The notes: generated from the sequence alone by a model not told the origin. 64,000 nucleotides of DNA from an uncultured Pseudanabaenaceae cyanobacterium (GCA_937927915.1 CALGKB010000001.1:1-64000), one strand, 5' to 3'; positions 1 through 10,625 are shown, numbered from the stretch's first letter. A program made the numbers and translations.

Positions 1-312
1 AAGTCCATGTTTTACAGTCGCTATGGGGTGGAGGAGTATTACATCTACGACCCTGATGGGAATGAATTGACAGGGCTGTGGCGACAAGAGGGGGAGTTAA
101 AAGACATAGAAGAGATGAATGGGTGGGTGAGTCCGAGATTGGGGATACGGTTTGAGTTGACAGCAGAGACCTTGTATCTGTATGACCCTGCGGGGGAGGT
201 ATTTCTGGCACCAGTGCAGATACGAGAACGGGCAGAACAAGAAAAACTGAGAGCCGATCGGTTTGCCGCCAAGCTGCGGGAACTGGGCATCAATCCCGAA
301 GAACTGTTCTGA
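1..312 (+). CDS. Uma2-family (DUF820) putative endonuclease, C-terminal part
   Basis: The frame is open from the first base of the window, so the gene starts upstream and only about 103 C-terminal residues are seen. The visible part has the typical Uma2/DUF820 ending: YSRYGVEEYYIYDPDGNELT (residues 4-23), then GWVSPRLGIRFEL, a short strand with LYDPAG, and a charged helix rich in R/E/A ending in LGINPEELF. Uma2 proteins share a PD-(D/E)xK nuclease-like fold and are present in many copies in cyanobacteria; their biological role is not settled. The catalytic core lies outside the window, so activity cannot be judged. A decayed relative lies at 18357-18773. Confidence 0.85.
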   Translation, partial: KSMFYSRYGVEEYYIYDPDGNELTGLWRQEGELKDIEEMNGWVSPRLGIRFELTAETLYLYDPAGEVFLAPVQIRERAEQEKLRADRFAAKLRELGINPEELF

Positions 313-1207
313 GAGTAGAAGACACCATGTCTGCAACCCATCATTTATCTCGACTTGCTTATTGCAGGTATTGGGCTAGGGCAACGCCTAATTCTATACC
401 CAGCAGTCCTCCCAGGGGGGTACCCACCCGCCGCTAGTCTGTAGTTTGACTGAGGTTGAAAAAGTGGTGTAAGAGCCAAGAGAGCCAACAATAATTAAAC
501 TGTTTAGCCACTGCTCAGCCAGATTTTGGGTCAATGTATGGAGTACAGCTACAAATCTATGCCATGTTGATTGATTATTTACTGCTTAAGTTGTTAAATA
601 TAAGTCAAAGTAAAACCTATGAACTTATCGACAAGTTATGACATTTACAGATAGAAATAAGCAGACATTCTACTTGAATGCAAATCTTGGGGGTTGAACC
701 TCTGGTAGGGTAAATATGACCTCTAACGTTAGTTTTTGTTACGAAGATTCAACACTTTTGCATACGATCAAGTTGTAACCAGAGGTTTGAGTTTACAGTT
801 TCCTGATGAAGTTTACACTTGTGGAAGAGCTTCTGCTTGGTTTAGATGAGGAGGTCTAGAACCTGCCTTTTTTAGAGGAAATGAAGACCAATGGAATGAC
901 TGAAGCAAGAAAAGTTAAAAGTAAATGCTTGTCTCTTGGCTACCGAGTATGTTGTTTAGATTCTCTAAATAGGTTCTAGGTGAAAGGCTGAATCAAATTA
1001 TCATCGTTTTAATATTGTTTTTGGTATGATTTGAAGTTTTTGGGCAGGGATAAGACTTAGCATTTGATATTCCTCTTGCAATTCTAAACCTTTACTACCT
1101 GTACCCGTGCAATGCCAGCCTCACTGAAAATTCCCTCAAAGGAAGAGGGATATTCACTACTAATAAGTTCCCTACCCCAAAACTCAACCCTACCTATCTT
1201 CTGGGAA
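313..1207. other. gene-poor, AT-richer intergenic stretch
   Basis: About 0.9 kb between the Uma2 gene and the tRNA. From about 430 to 1080 the sequence is visibly richer in A and T than its surroundings and stops are frequent in all frames. The only recognisable piece is the possible transposase remnant listed separately. I see no RNA gene and no convincing promoter. The composition fits old inserted DNA in decay. Confidence 0.6.
522..641 (+). pseudogene. possible IS4-type transposase C-terminal remnant
   Basis: One frame reads DFGSMYGVQLQIYAMLIDYL followed by LLKLLNISQSKTYELIDKL and a stop. This resembles the ending of IS4-superfamily transposases, where a motif of the form (A/G)VxIQIYxALIAYLLL follows the last catalytic region. 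No upstream catalytic region, inverted repeats or target duplication can be seen, and the neighbouring frames are broken. The match rests on a short hydrophobic motif recognised by eye, so the call is tentative. Confidence 0.3.
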
Positions 1208-1281
1208 TCGGAGCGGCGGGATTTGAACCCACGACCCCCACTACCCCAAAGTGGTGCGCTACCAAGCTGCGCTACGCCCCG
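1208..1281 (-). tRNA. tRNA-Pro (anticodon GGG)
   Basis: Read on the minus strand this folds as a full 74-nt cloverleaf: acceptor CGGGGCG pairs with CGCTCCG, D stem GCGC/GCGC, anticodon stem CCACT/AGTGG with loop TTGGGGT giving anticodon GGG, and T arm GTGGG-TTCAAAT-CCCGC. The discriminator base is A and the 3' CCA is not encoded, so it must be added by the CCA-adding enzyme, whose gene is at 12086. It decodes proline CCC and CCU codons. Confidence 0.93.
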
Positions 1282-1327
1282 ACTGCAAGCCATATAATGA
1301 TAGCAGAATTATTTGTCTACGCAAGAC

Positions 1328-1777
1328 CTAAATTTTAGAATTAACAGAGGGATGTCCCTGCAGTTTCTGCCTGCGCATCTTGTCAAAGACCCAGAGACCC
1401 AGGTAATAGCTCAGGATGCTACTCATAGTAGCCACCACGAAGGAACCCAAAAATAGGACTACCAGCACCTGCCCGCCCAACTGTAGGATGTCGGCAGTGT
1501 AACTAAAATTTATCCTAGTCCCCAGGAGCCATTGCCCCAGGTAGAAGTTAAAGGTATAAATTGGCACGTAGGTCAGGGGATTGCTCACCCAAGTTCCCAG
1601 CGCTGCCACTAGTTGGTCCCCCTCAATCAGGGTAGCTAACACAACTGCCACGATCGTTTGGAAGCCAAAGATGGGAAACATTCCCGCAAATACGCCTGCT
1701 GCCAAGCCCCTGGCTAAACGAGGGGGGGTACTCCGTCGCCGTAACCGTAAATACCAATAACGCACTAACCGCTGCAT
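1328..1777 (-). CDS. DUF2062 membrane protein
   Basis: A 149-residue protein with a basic N-terminus (YLRLRRRS), a glycine/alanine-rich first hydrophobic segment around residues 23-50 (GLAAGVFAGMFPIFGFQT), the motif WVSNPLTYVPIYTFNFYLG in the middle, and a last hydrophobic segment near 100-130. The short helices and the NPLT motif are the hallmark of the DUF2062 family, small inner-membrane proteins of unknown function. It is divergent from psbI; the 51 bases between the two start codons must hold both promoters. Confidence 0.82.
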   Translation of the reverse strand: MQRLVRYWYLRLRRRSTPPRLARGLAAGVFAGMFPIFGFQTIVAVVLATLIEGDQLVAALGTWVSNPLTYVPIYTFNFYLGQWLLGTRINFSYTADILQLGGQVLVVLFLGSFVVATMSSILSYYLGLWVFDKMRRQKLQGHPSVNSKI

Positions 1778-1828
1778 AATTTTATGATAAATTGGGCTAA
1801 GTCTTGTTATTAAGCGGAGAAAATTTCC

Positions 1829-1945
1829 ATGCTTACCCTTAAGATAATCGTTTACGTGGTTGTTATTTTCTTTGTGTCGCTGTTTGTGTTCGGTTTTCTC
1901 AACAGTGACCCCGCCCGTAACCCCAGCGGTAAAGACCTAGAATAG
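1829..1945 (+). CDS. psbI: photosystem II reaction centre protein I
   Basis: The 38 codons starting at 1829 read [20 protein letters not shown] and end in NPSGKDLE, which is PsbI almost residue for residue. PsbI is a single-helix thylakoid subunit beside D1 and CP43 that helps photosystem II assembly and stability. The helix spans about residues 4-24, followed by the typical [12 protein letters not shown] turn. A purine-rich GCGGAG lies just upstream of the start. It is followed 35 bases later by an ABC exporter on the same strand; no terminator is evident between them, so read-through is possible. Confidence 0.95.
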   Translation: MLTLKIIVYVVVIFFVSLFVFGFLNSDPARNPSGKDLE

Positions 1946-1980
1946 GCTAGCATGGGGGGGTAACTGGTGTCCCCCTAGCT

Positions 1981-3732
1981 ATGGCAAATGCGACAAAGTT
2001 AAGCGACTGGCAATTATTTCGCTATCTCCTCCCCTATGGCAATCGCTATCGGGGTCAACTCATTGCTTCTATTCTTCTGTTAGTGCCCCTGGCGGTGGCG
2101 GGAGCCGTGCAACCTGTCATTGTGCAAAGGGCGATCGATGGTCCCCTCCGATCGGGCAACAAAATCTGGCTGGGGCTGGTGTGCCTTGCCCTGTTTCTGT
2201 CGGTGGTAGTCCGCCTTTTGTTTTTGGGGTGGCAGGGCTTTGTGGTGCAAAAAGTGGGGCAGCAAATTACTGCTGATATTCGCCAAGACCTTTTCCAGCA
2301 TATCACCTCCCTATCCACAAGCTTCTTCGATCGGATGCCCGTTGGTAAACTGATCACCCGTTTAACGGGGGATGTAGAGGCTTTGGGGGATGTGTTCGCT
2401 ACAGGGGCAGTGGGTATTTTTAGCGATATTGCCAGTATTGTCGTCACGATCGTGGTCATGTTCTCCCTGCGCTGGGATTTATCTTTGTTTTTACTTGCCT
2501 TAATTTTCCCTGTGACGGGTTTGATTGTTTATTTTCAGCTGGAGTACCGCCGTGCTAACTTCAAAGTACGGGAATATCTCTCAGAATTAAATGCTATTTT
2601 GCAGGAAAATATTATCGGTATCAACGTAGTACAGTTATTTCGCCGCGAAGATTACAACCGCCATTACCATCAACGGATAAACCAAAAATATAATCAAGAG
2701 GTAAACACAACCATCTTCCATGAATCGGCGGTATCAGCTACCTTGGAGTGGGTGGCTTTAATTGGGATTGGCGGTGTTTTATGGCTGGGTAGCCAACAGA
2801 TTTTAAGTAACAAGTTGACGTTTGGGGAGTTGTCGGCGTTTATTCTGTTTGCTCAACGTCTGTTTGAACCCCTGCGCCAATTGGGGGAGAAATTTACGGT
2901 CATTCAGTCAGGATTTACTGCCATTGAGCGCATTCAGCTGATCATGCAGCAACCGATCGAGATTCGTGACCCTGTGGAACCCCTCCATCTGCCCCCTACG
3001 GGACGGGGGGAAATCTGTTTTGATCATGTCTGGTTTGCCTACAAGGAGGGGGAATATGTCCTGCGGGATGTGACGTTTACTATTGCCCCTGGGGAGAAGG
3101 TGGCTTTGGTGGGACCGACAGGCTCTGGCAAAAGTACGATCGTGCGGCTGCTGTCACGGCTCTATGAACCCAGCCAGGGCAGAATTCTGATTGATGGGGT
3201 GGACATTCGCCATCTTACCCAAAAAGAGTTGCGGACCTATGTGGGGGTGATCCTGCAAGACCCCTTCCTGTTCTCCGGGGATGTAGTGACCAATATCACA
3301 CTAGGGGATGACTTTTCCCTGGCAGAGGTAGAGGCAGCGGCAAAACGTATGAATGTCCATGACTTTATCCAGGCACTCCCCCAGGGCTACTTTACAGAAA
3401 TTAGGGCGCGGGGCACCAATTTATCGGTGGGACAAAAACAACTCCTTGCCTTTGCGCGGGCTGCTATCCGCCATCCTAGGGTGTTGGTCTTGGATGAAGC
3501 TACTTCTAATTTGGATGTGGGCACGGAATATCTCATCCAACAAGCCCTGGCGGAATTACTGCAAGAGCGGACTGCTATTATCATTGCCCATCGGCTGTCG
3601 ACGGTGCGTCAGGTCGATCGGATTTTGGTTATGCGGCGGGGGGAATTGGTGGAAATGGGTACGCGGGAGGAGTTACTAGCTAAGGGAGGCATTTTCGCTA
3701 GTATGCATCAGTTGGAACAGATGGGGGTGTAA
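1981..3732 (+). CDS. ABC exporter, fused membrane and ATPase domains (MsbA/multidrug type)
   Basis: A 583-residue half-transporter that would work as a dimer in the membrane. Residues 1 to about 310 hold the six-helix transmembrane domain, with a cytoplasmic coupling stretch containing [18 protein letters not shown]. The nucleotide-binding domain follows, with Walker [10 protein letters not shown] at about 378, signature LSVGQKQ at about 481, Walker [13 protein letters not shown] at about 501 and H-loop AHRLST at about 536. The signature has V where LSGGQ is usual, a common variant. The substrate cannot be read from the sequence; lipids or drugs are typical for the family. Its 3' end overlaps the convergent aroC by 35 bases. 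Confidence 0.9.
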   Translation: MANATKLSDWQLFRYLLPYGNRYRGQLIASILLLVPLAVAGAVQPVIVQRAIDGPLRSGNKIWLGLVCLALFLSVVVRLLFLGWQGFVVQKVGQQITADIRQDLFQHITSLSTSFFDRMPVGKLITRLTGDVEALGDVFATGAVGIFSDIASIVVTIVVMFSLRWDLSLFLLALIFPVTGLIVYFQLEYRRANFKVREYLSELNAILQENIIGINVVQLFRREDYNRHYHQRINQKYNQEVNTTIFHESAVSATLEWVALIGIGGVLWLGSQQILSNKLTFGELSAFILFAQRLFEPLRQLGEKFTVIQSGFTAIERIQLIMQQPIEIRDPVEPLHLPPTGRGEICFDHVWFAYKEGEYVLRDVTFTIAPGEKVALVGPTGSGKSTIVRLLSRLYEPSQGRILIDGVDIRHLTQKELRTYVGVILQDPFLFSGDVVTNITLGDDFSLAEVEAAAKRMNVHDFIQALPQGYFTEIRARGTNLSVGQKQLLAFARAAIRHPRVLVLDEATSNLDVGTEYLIQQALAELLQERTAIIIAHRLSTVRQVDRILVMRRGELVEMGTREELLAKGGIFASMHQLEQMGV

Positions 3733-4801
3733 TTGCCCATTGGCGGAGGAGGTGGTCGCAAAGTACCAGGGCTACCATCGCCTCTACCATAGGCACAGCA
3801 CGGGGGAGAACGCAGGGGTCATGTCTACCTCTTGCTTTGAGGGTGGTGACTTCTCCTGTGACCGAGACTGTCTGCTGTTCTTGCAAAATTGTAGCAGTAG
3901 GCTTAAAGGCTGCTCTGAGAATGATGTCTTCCCCGTTGCTGATTCCCCCCTGGATGCCCCCCGATCGGTTGGTGACGGTGCGCAGGCGGTTGCCTTCCAT
4001 GTAGAACTCGTCGTTGTGCTCCCGCCCTGTGAGATAGGTGCCAGCAAACCCGGAGCCAATTTCAAAGCCCTTGGTGGCGGGCAGGGAGAGGATAGCTTTT
4101 GCAAGATCAGCTTCCAACTTGTCAAAAACAGGCTCTCCTAACCCTGGGGGGACATTGCGGGCAACACATTCAATCACTCCCCCAACAGAATTGCCTTCGT
4201 TGCGCACTGCTTCAATTGCCCTGATCATCTGTTCGGCTACCACTGGGTCAGGACAGCGGACAATGTTGCTCTCAATCTGCTCAAGGGTGACAGTACTGGG
4301 GTCAATTTGCGCACTGATGTCCTTAATACGAGTGACATAGGCAAGAATTTCTGTGTTGGCGTACTGGCGGAGGATTTTTTTAGCGATCGCTCCTGCTGCC
4401 ACCCGCCCGATCGTTTCCCTGGCGCTAGCCCTGCCGCCCCCCTGCCAATTGCGAATGCCATATTTTGCCTGGTAGGTAGCGTCAGCATGGGAAGGACGGA
4501 ATTTGGTTGCCATCTCGCTGTAGTCCTGACTGCGGGCGTCCTGATTTTTCACCAGGATCATAATAGGCGTACCTAGGGTTTTCCCCTCAAATACCCCCGA
4601 CAGAATCTCACATTGGTCTGCCTCTTGGCGGGGTGTGGTAATCTTGCTCTGCCCTGGACGCCGACGATCGAGTTCCCTTTGAATCTCTGCTACATCAATA
4701 GCGATGCGGGGGGGACAGCCATCAATAACGACGCCAATAGCGCCGCCATGGGATTCGCCAAAGGTAGTGATGCGAAACAGATGCCCAAAGGAATTGCCCA
4801 T
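3698..4801 (-). CDS. aroC: chorismate synthase
   Basis: AroC converts 5-enolpyruvylshikimate-3-phosphate to chorismate with reduced FMN, the last step of the shikimate pathway. The 367-residue length is normal. Signatures: [19 protein letters not shown] at the N-terminus, [18 protein letters not shown] near 130, and [22 protein letters not shown] near 285-305. The start is fixed by the conserved MGNSFG beginning. The stop lies inside the 3' end of the convergent ABC exporter gene, so the two transcripts are antisense to each other there. Confidence 0.97.
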   Translation of the reverse strand: MGNSFGHLFRITTFGESHGGAIGVVIDGCPPRIAIDVAEIQRELDRRRPGQSKITTPRQEADQCEILSGVFEGKTLGTPIMILVKNQDARSQDYSEMATKFRPSHADATYQAKYGIRNWQGGGRASARETIGRVAAGAIAKKILRQYANTEILAYVTRIKDISAQIDPSTVTLEQIESNIVRCPDPVVAEQMIRAIEAVRNEGNSVGGVIECVARNVPPGLGEPVFDKLEADLAKAILSLPATKGFEIGSGFAGTYLTGREHNDEFYMEGNRLRTVTNRSGGIQGGISNGEDIILRAAFKPTATILQEQQTVSVTGEVTTLKARGRHDPCVLPRAVPMVEAMVALVLCDHLLRQWAITPPSVPTDAY

Positions 4802-4859
4802 GCCATATCACGATCGGGTGGGCTGTTATTATACCGTAGGGGGATGGGATTAACAATAT

Positions 4860-6587
4860 TTAGTAATGGTGCCCCGATTTGCGGTGGTGAACAGCCGTTA
4901 AACTGTTATCCTGCAGGACCTTGCCACTGGTGGCAATGGCATAGACTAGCCAATGATCACCGCATTCCATCCTTTGCTCCACCTGGCATTCAATATAGGC
5001 AAGACTGTCGGTGAGGATAGGGTTGCCCTGGGGAGAGGGAGTAGTAGGGAGGTTGGTGAGGCGGTCTTCCCCCGGCGCGAAGGTTTTCAGGAAATATCTC
5101 TCTGTTTTTTTCCCCTGTTCGAGAATGTTGAGCACAAAGTAGTCCCCCTCCTGGAGATAGGTCTCGATCGCTCTGTCTTTTGCCACTGCTACTGTTAGTC
5201 CCGGGGGGGAAAAAGAGGCTTGGGAAACCCAGGAAGCTAGCATAGCACTGGTGACATCTTCTTTGTGCACCGTTACCACACAGAGAGAACCGACAATGCG
5301 ACCGACCGCCTGTTCAATGGCTGTGGCATAGCCCGATCGGTCTTTGATGCGGCGCACTTCTTTCAACTGTTGGGCGAAATCTATCCCCGTTTCCTCACAA
5401 AACTGCAAGGTAGCAGCAGTAGGGGTGAATTTTACTTTAATTGGTTCAAAAGCCAGCGTGTAACCTGCATCTTTTAACTTCTGGGCAATTACATCCACAG
5501 CTTCGCCGCTCCAACCGTAGGAGCCAAACACCCCCGCGGGCAAACTCTTGGGAGCGCAATCCAAGACAATGCCTAAGGCTGTCTGCACCTGGGTAGGAAT
5601 ATGACCGCCAAGGGTAGGGGAGCCAATCAAAAACCCCGCCGATCGTTCGATAATCTGACGAATCTCCTGCGGTTGGGCAATTTCACAGTTGATCAGTTCC
5701 ACCGCTACCCCTACTTTCTCAATTCCCCTGGCAAGGGCATGGGCAAGGGTCGTGGTATTGCCGTAGGCGGAAGCATAGATCATCGCTACTGTGACGTTCT
5801 TTTGTTGTTGATTTTGTAGCCATTCGCGATAGCTCTGCACCAAAGAATGCAAACCATACTTGAGAATAGGACCGTGACCTGGGGCGTAAACCTGGGCGGG
5901 ATACTGTTGCAGACGATCGATGATACTCAACAACTGCCGACTCTGTTGCGCTAAAACGCAGTCAAAGTAATAGCGTCGATCGGGTAGATATGCCAAATAG
6001 CCTTCATCAAAAATCTGGTCAGTACAGACATGGGCGCTAAACAACTTATCCGTAAACAGGATGCCCGTCTTGCGATCGAAAGTACATAGGGCTGTAGGAA
6101 ACCTGGGAATGGGAGTGGGAATAAAGGACAACTCATGCCCCTGCCCCAAATCTAGGGTTTCTTCCCCCCGCACCACGATCGTTTTTAGCTCTTGCTTTGC
6201 CAGCGTCTCGCCATACTTTTGCGCCACGATCTCCTGCAGCGCCTTGATGCCAGGATTAGAGCCAATAAAAGTGAGATGAGGAGCCAACTGCCACAGGGTG
6301 TGGAGAGTTTCCACACGGTTGGGATTGACATGACCCAAAATTACATAGTCTATCTTCCCCAAGTCTTGCCGCGCCTGCAAAGCTGGTAAAAATATCTCCG
6401 TAAACGTTGCTCCTGGGGGGTCAAAGAGGGCTACCCGATCGGCTTGAATGAGATAGCTATTAGCCGTAGTGCCCCGCTCCCTGGCATATTCAATTTCAAA
6501 GCGCAGGCGTTTCCAGCTCCTACCCCTTACGATCAGCGTTTCCGCCCCGATGGGCGCTACTTGCATATCCCTTGGTTTTGTGATCAT
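4860..6587 (-). CDS. class C flavodiiron protein, Flv1/Flv2-type (altered diiron ligands)
   Basis: A 575-residue protein with the cyanobacterial three-domain plan: lactamase-like N-terminal domain (about 30-260), flavodoxin domain (about 265-405, loop YASAYGNTTT at 271-280) and flavin reductase domain (about 430-575, ending AVHHRKSGHHY). Such proteins reduce oxygen to water with electrons from photosystem I, protecting it under fluctuating light. The canonical HxExDH ligand motif reads H86-V-N88-P-N90-R91, the next ligand His is R162 (PRFP instead of HWP), and the bridging Asp is K181; only H238 (APGHGP) remains. This pattern is that of Flv1 and Flv2, which act with a canonical partner (Flv3 or Flv4). 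No partner gene is in the window. Two in-frame Met codons near the start leave the exact start open by a few residues. Confidence 0.93.
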   Translation of the reverse strand: MITKPRDMQVAPIGAETLIVRGRSWKRLRFEIEYARERGTTANSYLIQADRVALFDPPGATFTEIFLPALQARQDLGKIDYVILGHVNPNRVETLHTLWQLAPHLTFIGSNPGIKALQEIVAQKYGETLAKQELKTIVVRGEETLDLGQGHELSFIPTPIPRFPTALCTFDRKTGILFTDKLFSAHVCTDQIFDEGYLAYLPDRRYYFDCVLAQQSRQLLSIIDRLQQYPAQVYAPGHGPILKYGLHSLVQSYREWLQNQQQKNVTVAMIYASAYGNTTTLAHALARGIEKVGVAVELINCEIAQPQEIRQIIERSAGFLIGSPTLGGHIPTQVQTALGIVLDCAPKSLPAGVFGSYGWSGEAVDVIAQKLKDAGYTLAFEPIKVKFTPTAATLQFCEETGIDFAQQLKEVRRIKDRSGYATAIEQAVGRIVGSLCVVTVHKEDVTSAMLASWVSQASFSPPGLTVAVAKDRAIETYLQEGDYFVLNILEQGKKTERYFLKTFAPGEDRLTNLPTTPSPQGNPILTDSLAYIECQVEQRMECGDHWLVYAIATSGKVLQDNSLTAVHHRKSGHHY

Positions 6588-6653
6588 AGCTATGTGCTTA
6601 TCCCGCCAGCTTCATTGTAAGCCCACCTGTTGGCAAGAGGGGATTAGGAATTC

Positions 6654-7586
6654 CTATGGCTGTTTGGCAGACAAATTGCGCAGGACGGTGCCCAATTCCA
6701 TGGGAAACAAAATCACCGTATTGGAGGGACTACTAGCCAAACCATCGATCGTTTGTAGAGTTCTCAGCTCTAGAGCAATAGGATTTTCTTTCATTAGTTG
6801 GGCTGCTTCCGCTAGATTTTGCGCTGCCAAGCGGTCCCCTTCCGCCTTTGTGATAGTAGCACGTTTTTCCCGTTCTGCCGATGCCTGCCGCGCCATCACC
6901 TTTTTCAGTTCTTCAGGCAAATCAAAATCCTGCAGTTGTAAGGAGTCAATGCCAATCCCCCAACCCCTTACCTTTTCCCCCACGATGGCGGCAATCTGTT
7001 CCTGCACTTTCTCCCGTTCGGAGAGTAACTCATCCAAGGTAGAAGCACCGACAACATCCCGCAGCGCTGCCTGGGCATACTGGGAGGTGGCAAAGCGATA
7101 ATTTTGCACCTTAGTCACGGCTAAACCAGGATTTCTCACCACCAAAAATAGAGCACTATCCACAACTACAGGGACATTGTCGCGGGTGATAGCTCTTTGC
7201 TTAGGAATATTGATGACCTGTACTCGAGTATCGACAAAGCGCACACTTTCTATAACTGGCACAACGTAGAATATGCCTGACCCCCGTACTTCCGAAAACT
7301 TGCCTAGGGTGAGGATAACTGCCTTTTCCCACTCTGCTGCCACCCTCACTCCCTTAACTATTTGTCCCCAAAGGGTACTAGCAATAACCGCTCCTGCCAA
7401 CTGGGGAAAACGCTTTTCCCAATTAGCGGGATTTGTCCACCCCAAAGCTAAAAACAAAATGATGGTTGGTACCCAAAACAGAATATTTCTAAGCGGTCCA
7501 CCCAAGGAAACATGTTCTACCATGGGAGTGGCATACACCTTAGAGGTTTCCATTCGCTCCGCCAACCCACTTTCTCTACCTTCCAT
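6654..7586 (-). CDS. SPFH/band-7 (slipin-like) membrane protein
   Basis: A 310-residue stomatin-like protein. It has two hydrophobic stretches at the N-terminus, then the SPFH domain starting near EWEKAVILTLGKF, with RGSGIFYVVPVIESVRFVDTR, and a C-terminal alanine/glutamate coiled coil (QASAEREKRATITKAEGDRL). Family members form oligomers on membranes and organise microdomains; the partner here is unknown. I chose the Met at 7586 because AAGGAGG stands about ten bases before it; an in-frame ATG eight codons upstream (7610) also has a purine-rich leader. A sigma-70-type promoter lies just upstream (7644-7672). Confidence 0.86.
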   Translation of the reverse strand: MEGRESGLAERMETSKVYATPMVEHVSLGGPLRNILFWVPTIILFLALGWTNPANWEKRFPQLAGAVIASTLWGQIVKGVRVAAEWEKAVILTLGKFSEVRGSGIFYVVPVIESVRFVDTRVQVINIPKQRAITRDNVPVVVDSALFLVVRNPGLAVTKVQNYRFATSQYAQAALRDVVGASTLDELLSEREKVQEQIAAIVGEKVRGWGIGIDSLQLQDFDLPEELKKVMARQASAEREKRATITKAEGDRLAAQNLAEAAQLMKENPIALELRTLQTIDGLASSPSNTVILFPMELGTVLRNLSAKQP

Positions 7587-7643
7587 GGCAGTCCCCCCTT
7601 CCTTTACCATAGCAGTTCCCCCTCCCCCTAGGTTTACCCTACC

Positions 7644-7672
7644 ATTATAGGCGGCAATAAAAATCGGGGCAA
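7644..7672 (-). promoter_or_regulatory. promoter of the band-7 gene
   Basis: On the minus strand TTGCCC (7672-7667) is followed after exactly 17 bases by a perfect TATAAT (7649-7644), placing transcription start near 7637, about 27-50 bases before the candidate start codons. The -35 half overlaps the terminator hairpin of cpeBA. Confidence 0.6.
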
Positions 7673-7687
7673 ATGTTACCCCGATCG
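7656..7687 (-). terminator. rho-independent terminator of cpeBA
   Basis: Minus-strand hairpin ATCGGGG-TAACATTTG-CCCCGAT followed at once by TTTTTATT, 30-60 bases after the cpeA stop. A 7-bp GC-rich stem plus a T run is a standard intrinsic terminator. It separates cpeBA from the next gene on the same strand. Confidence 0.75.
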
Positions 7688-7718
7688 TTTAGTTACTTAA
7701 CTAGTCTGCAAGTATTGA

Positions 7719-8216
<498 letters not shown>

Positions 8217-8248
8217 TTATCTCCGTATTGATAAGGGTGGACAACAAA

Positions 8249-8860
<612 letters not shown>

Positions 8861-8920
8861 TCACACTTTAGCCGAAGGGCAGAGGGGCTGTCTCACTTGT
8901 GAGGGAGAAAGTAACATTCC

Positions 8921-10021
8921 TTAATACTTCCTGCGGCAGAGCCAGGTCTCGATCGTTTTTTGCAACTGCTGGCGGAAGCGATCGGGGGCAAATTGTTGGG
9001 CGTACTGGTGGCAGTGGCGGGGGTCAAAGTGCTTTTGTTCAAAGTCCAGGATGGCTTGTTGGAGGCTTTCTGGCGTTTGGGTAGGGAAGAGGACACCGAC
9101 GGTGGGGGTAATAGTTTCCTGGAGTCCCCCCTGGGCGAGGGCAATCACCGGGGTACCGCAACTGAGGGCTTCTAGGGGCGTGATGCCAAAATCTTCCACC
9201 CCAGCAAAGATAAATGCCTTCGCTTTCTGCATATATTCTTGCACCACATTTTGGGGTTGATAGCCCAAGTAAGTAATATTAGGTGTTAGTTTAGTTAAAA
9301 TTTTTCTCCTTTCCGAGCCATCACCAATGATGACTAAAAAACGATCGGGCATTCTCTGAAAAACTTCCACAATAAGATCGACACGCTTGTAGGGAACTAA
9401 GCGACCAACATAGAGGTAAAAGTTTTCGGGGGGGAGGGTTTTACAGGGAAAGTCGGCGACAGAGACAGGGGGATAGATGACCTTAGCTTTACGGCGGTAG
9501 TACTTATAGATGCGCCGAGCAATGAAGTGGGAATTGGCAATCAGTTTATCAACTCTGGTCGTAGAACTGACGTCCCACAGCCGTAAGTAGTGGCAGAGTA
9601 GGTGAACCAAGGGCGATCGCCAACTATCAGCAAGATAATCCCGCTGTAAATCCCAAATATAGCGCATGGGGGAGTGGATATAGGCAACATGGAGTTGGTG
9701 AGGAGCAGTAATTACACCTTTGGCAACAGCGTGGGAACTGGAAATTACCAAATCAAAATCCCGCAAGTCCAACTGCTCGATCGCTAGGGGCATCAAGGGT
9801 AAATAGGCGCGAAAGTGTTTTCTAGCGAGGGGTAAATTTTGGATAAAAGAGGTGTGGGTTTTCCTGTTAGGCAGGATAGAGCGATAGGAGTGAGGTAAAA
9901 AGTCCACCACACAGAAAATCTCTGCCTGGGGAAACACTTGCACCATCTGTTCCAGTACCCGTTCTGACCCCCCGTAATCCACCAGCCAATCGTGGACAAT
10001 GGCAACTTTCAGATTCGGCAT
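8921..10021 (-). CDS. GT4-family glycosyltransferase
   Basis: A 366-residue GT-B fold enzyme. The N-terminal domain opens with KVAIVHDWLVDYGGSERVLE; the C-terminal nucleotide-sugar domain has YVGRLVPYKRVDLIVEVF and FAGVEDFGITPLEALSCGTP, including the EX7E-type motif of family GT4. It probably adds a sugar to an exopolysaccharide or lipid acceptor, which cannot be told from sequence. Its ATG (10021) shares one base with the rimM stop (TGATG), indicating translational coupling; a TTG one codon earlier is less likely. Confidence 0.88.
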   Translation of the reverse strand: MPNLKVAIVHDWLVDYGGSERVLEQMVQVFPQAEIFCVVDFLPHSYRSILPNRKTHTSFIQNLPLARKHFRAYLPLMPLAIEQLDLRDFDLVISSSHAVAKGVITAPHQLHVAYIHSPMRYIWDLQRDYLADSWRSPLVHLLCHYLRLWDVSSTTRVDKLIANSHFIARRIYKYYRRKAKVIYPPVSVADFPCKTLPPENFYLYVGRLVPYKRVDLIVEVFQRMPDRFLVIIGDGSERRKILTKLTPNITYLGYQPQNVVQEYMQKAKAFIFAGVEDFGITPLEALSCGTPVIALAQGGLQETITPTVGVLFPTQTPESLQQAILDFEQKHFDPRHCHQYAQQFAPDRFRQQLQKTIETWLCRRKY

Positions 10022-10542
10022 CAAGACAGCAAACCAGGGATAACTTTAATTTCAATGCGGCGGTTAGTTAGGTCAACAATGGGAACTAAATCCATGACAA
10101 AGGGGACTAGATAGGTACCTGTCTCTGTCTCAATTTCTAAGAGGTCATTGCCCGCTGGTACAACAGAAACTACCCTGCCTACAAACTGCTCTGTGCCGTA
10201 CTCCCATACCTGGCAATCAATTAAATCCGCTACATAAAACTCATCGGGTTCCAAGTGAGGACGATCGGTGGCAGGCACAAGAAAGTCATAATTGCGCAAC
10301 TTTTCCGCCTGTTCACAGGTCGTAATTCCCGCCAAAGTAACAATATAGATGTTCCGTTTACCTGCGTGGGGATAGCCCCTAATTAGATCGATCGGTTGGG
10401 GTTGGTGGCGGGGTGTAGCTCTAATCCACCGTTGACCGGGAGTTTGGAAGCGTTCAGGAAAATCAGAATAGGAAAGAATGCGTACTTCTCCCTTCAAGCC
10501 CTGGCTCGCTACAATCTTCCCCACTACCAACCACTCATCCAT
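10021..10542 (-). CDS. rimM: ribosome maturation factor RimM
   Basis: A 173-residue RimM: N-terminal barrel with VGKIVASQGLKGEVRILSYS (residues 6-25) and C-terminal PRC barrel with FYVADLIDCQVW and DLLEIET. RimM binds S19 and helps 30S head assembly. The stop codon overlaps the start of the following glycosyltransferase gene. Confidence 0.95.
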   Translation of the reverse strand: MDEWLVVGKIVASQGLKGEVRILSYSDFPERFQTPGQRWIRATPRHQPQPIDLIRGYPHAGKRNIYIVTLAGITTCEQAEKLRNYDFLVPATDRPHLEPDEFYVADLIDCQVWEYGTEQFVGRVVSVVPAGNDLLEIETETGTYLVPFVMDLVPIVDLTNRRIEIKVIPGLLS

Positions 10543-10625
10543 AGCTTTATTTTGCCACAGCTAATGATGGAACTCTAGCGCCTTCCCCTTAATCTAATAG
10601 CATAGAATTGGGTTGGAAATTGTCT

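Noticed and set aside
1208-1281. tRNA-Pro with anticodon TGG
   Set aside because: With a 5-bp anticodon stem CCACT/AGTGG the loop is TTGGGGT and the anticodon is GGG.
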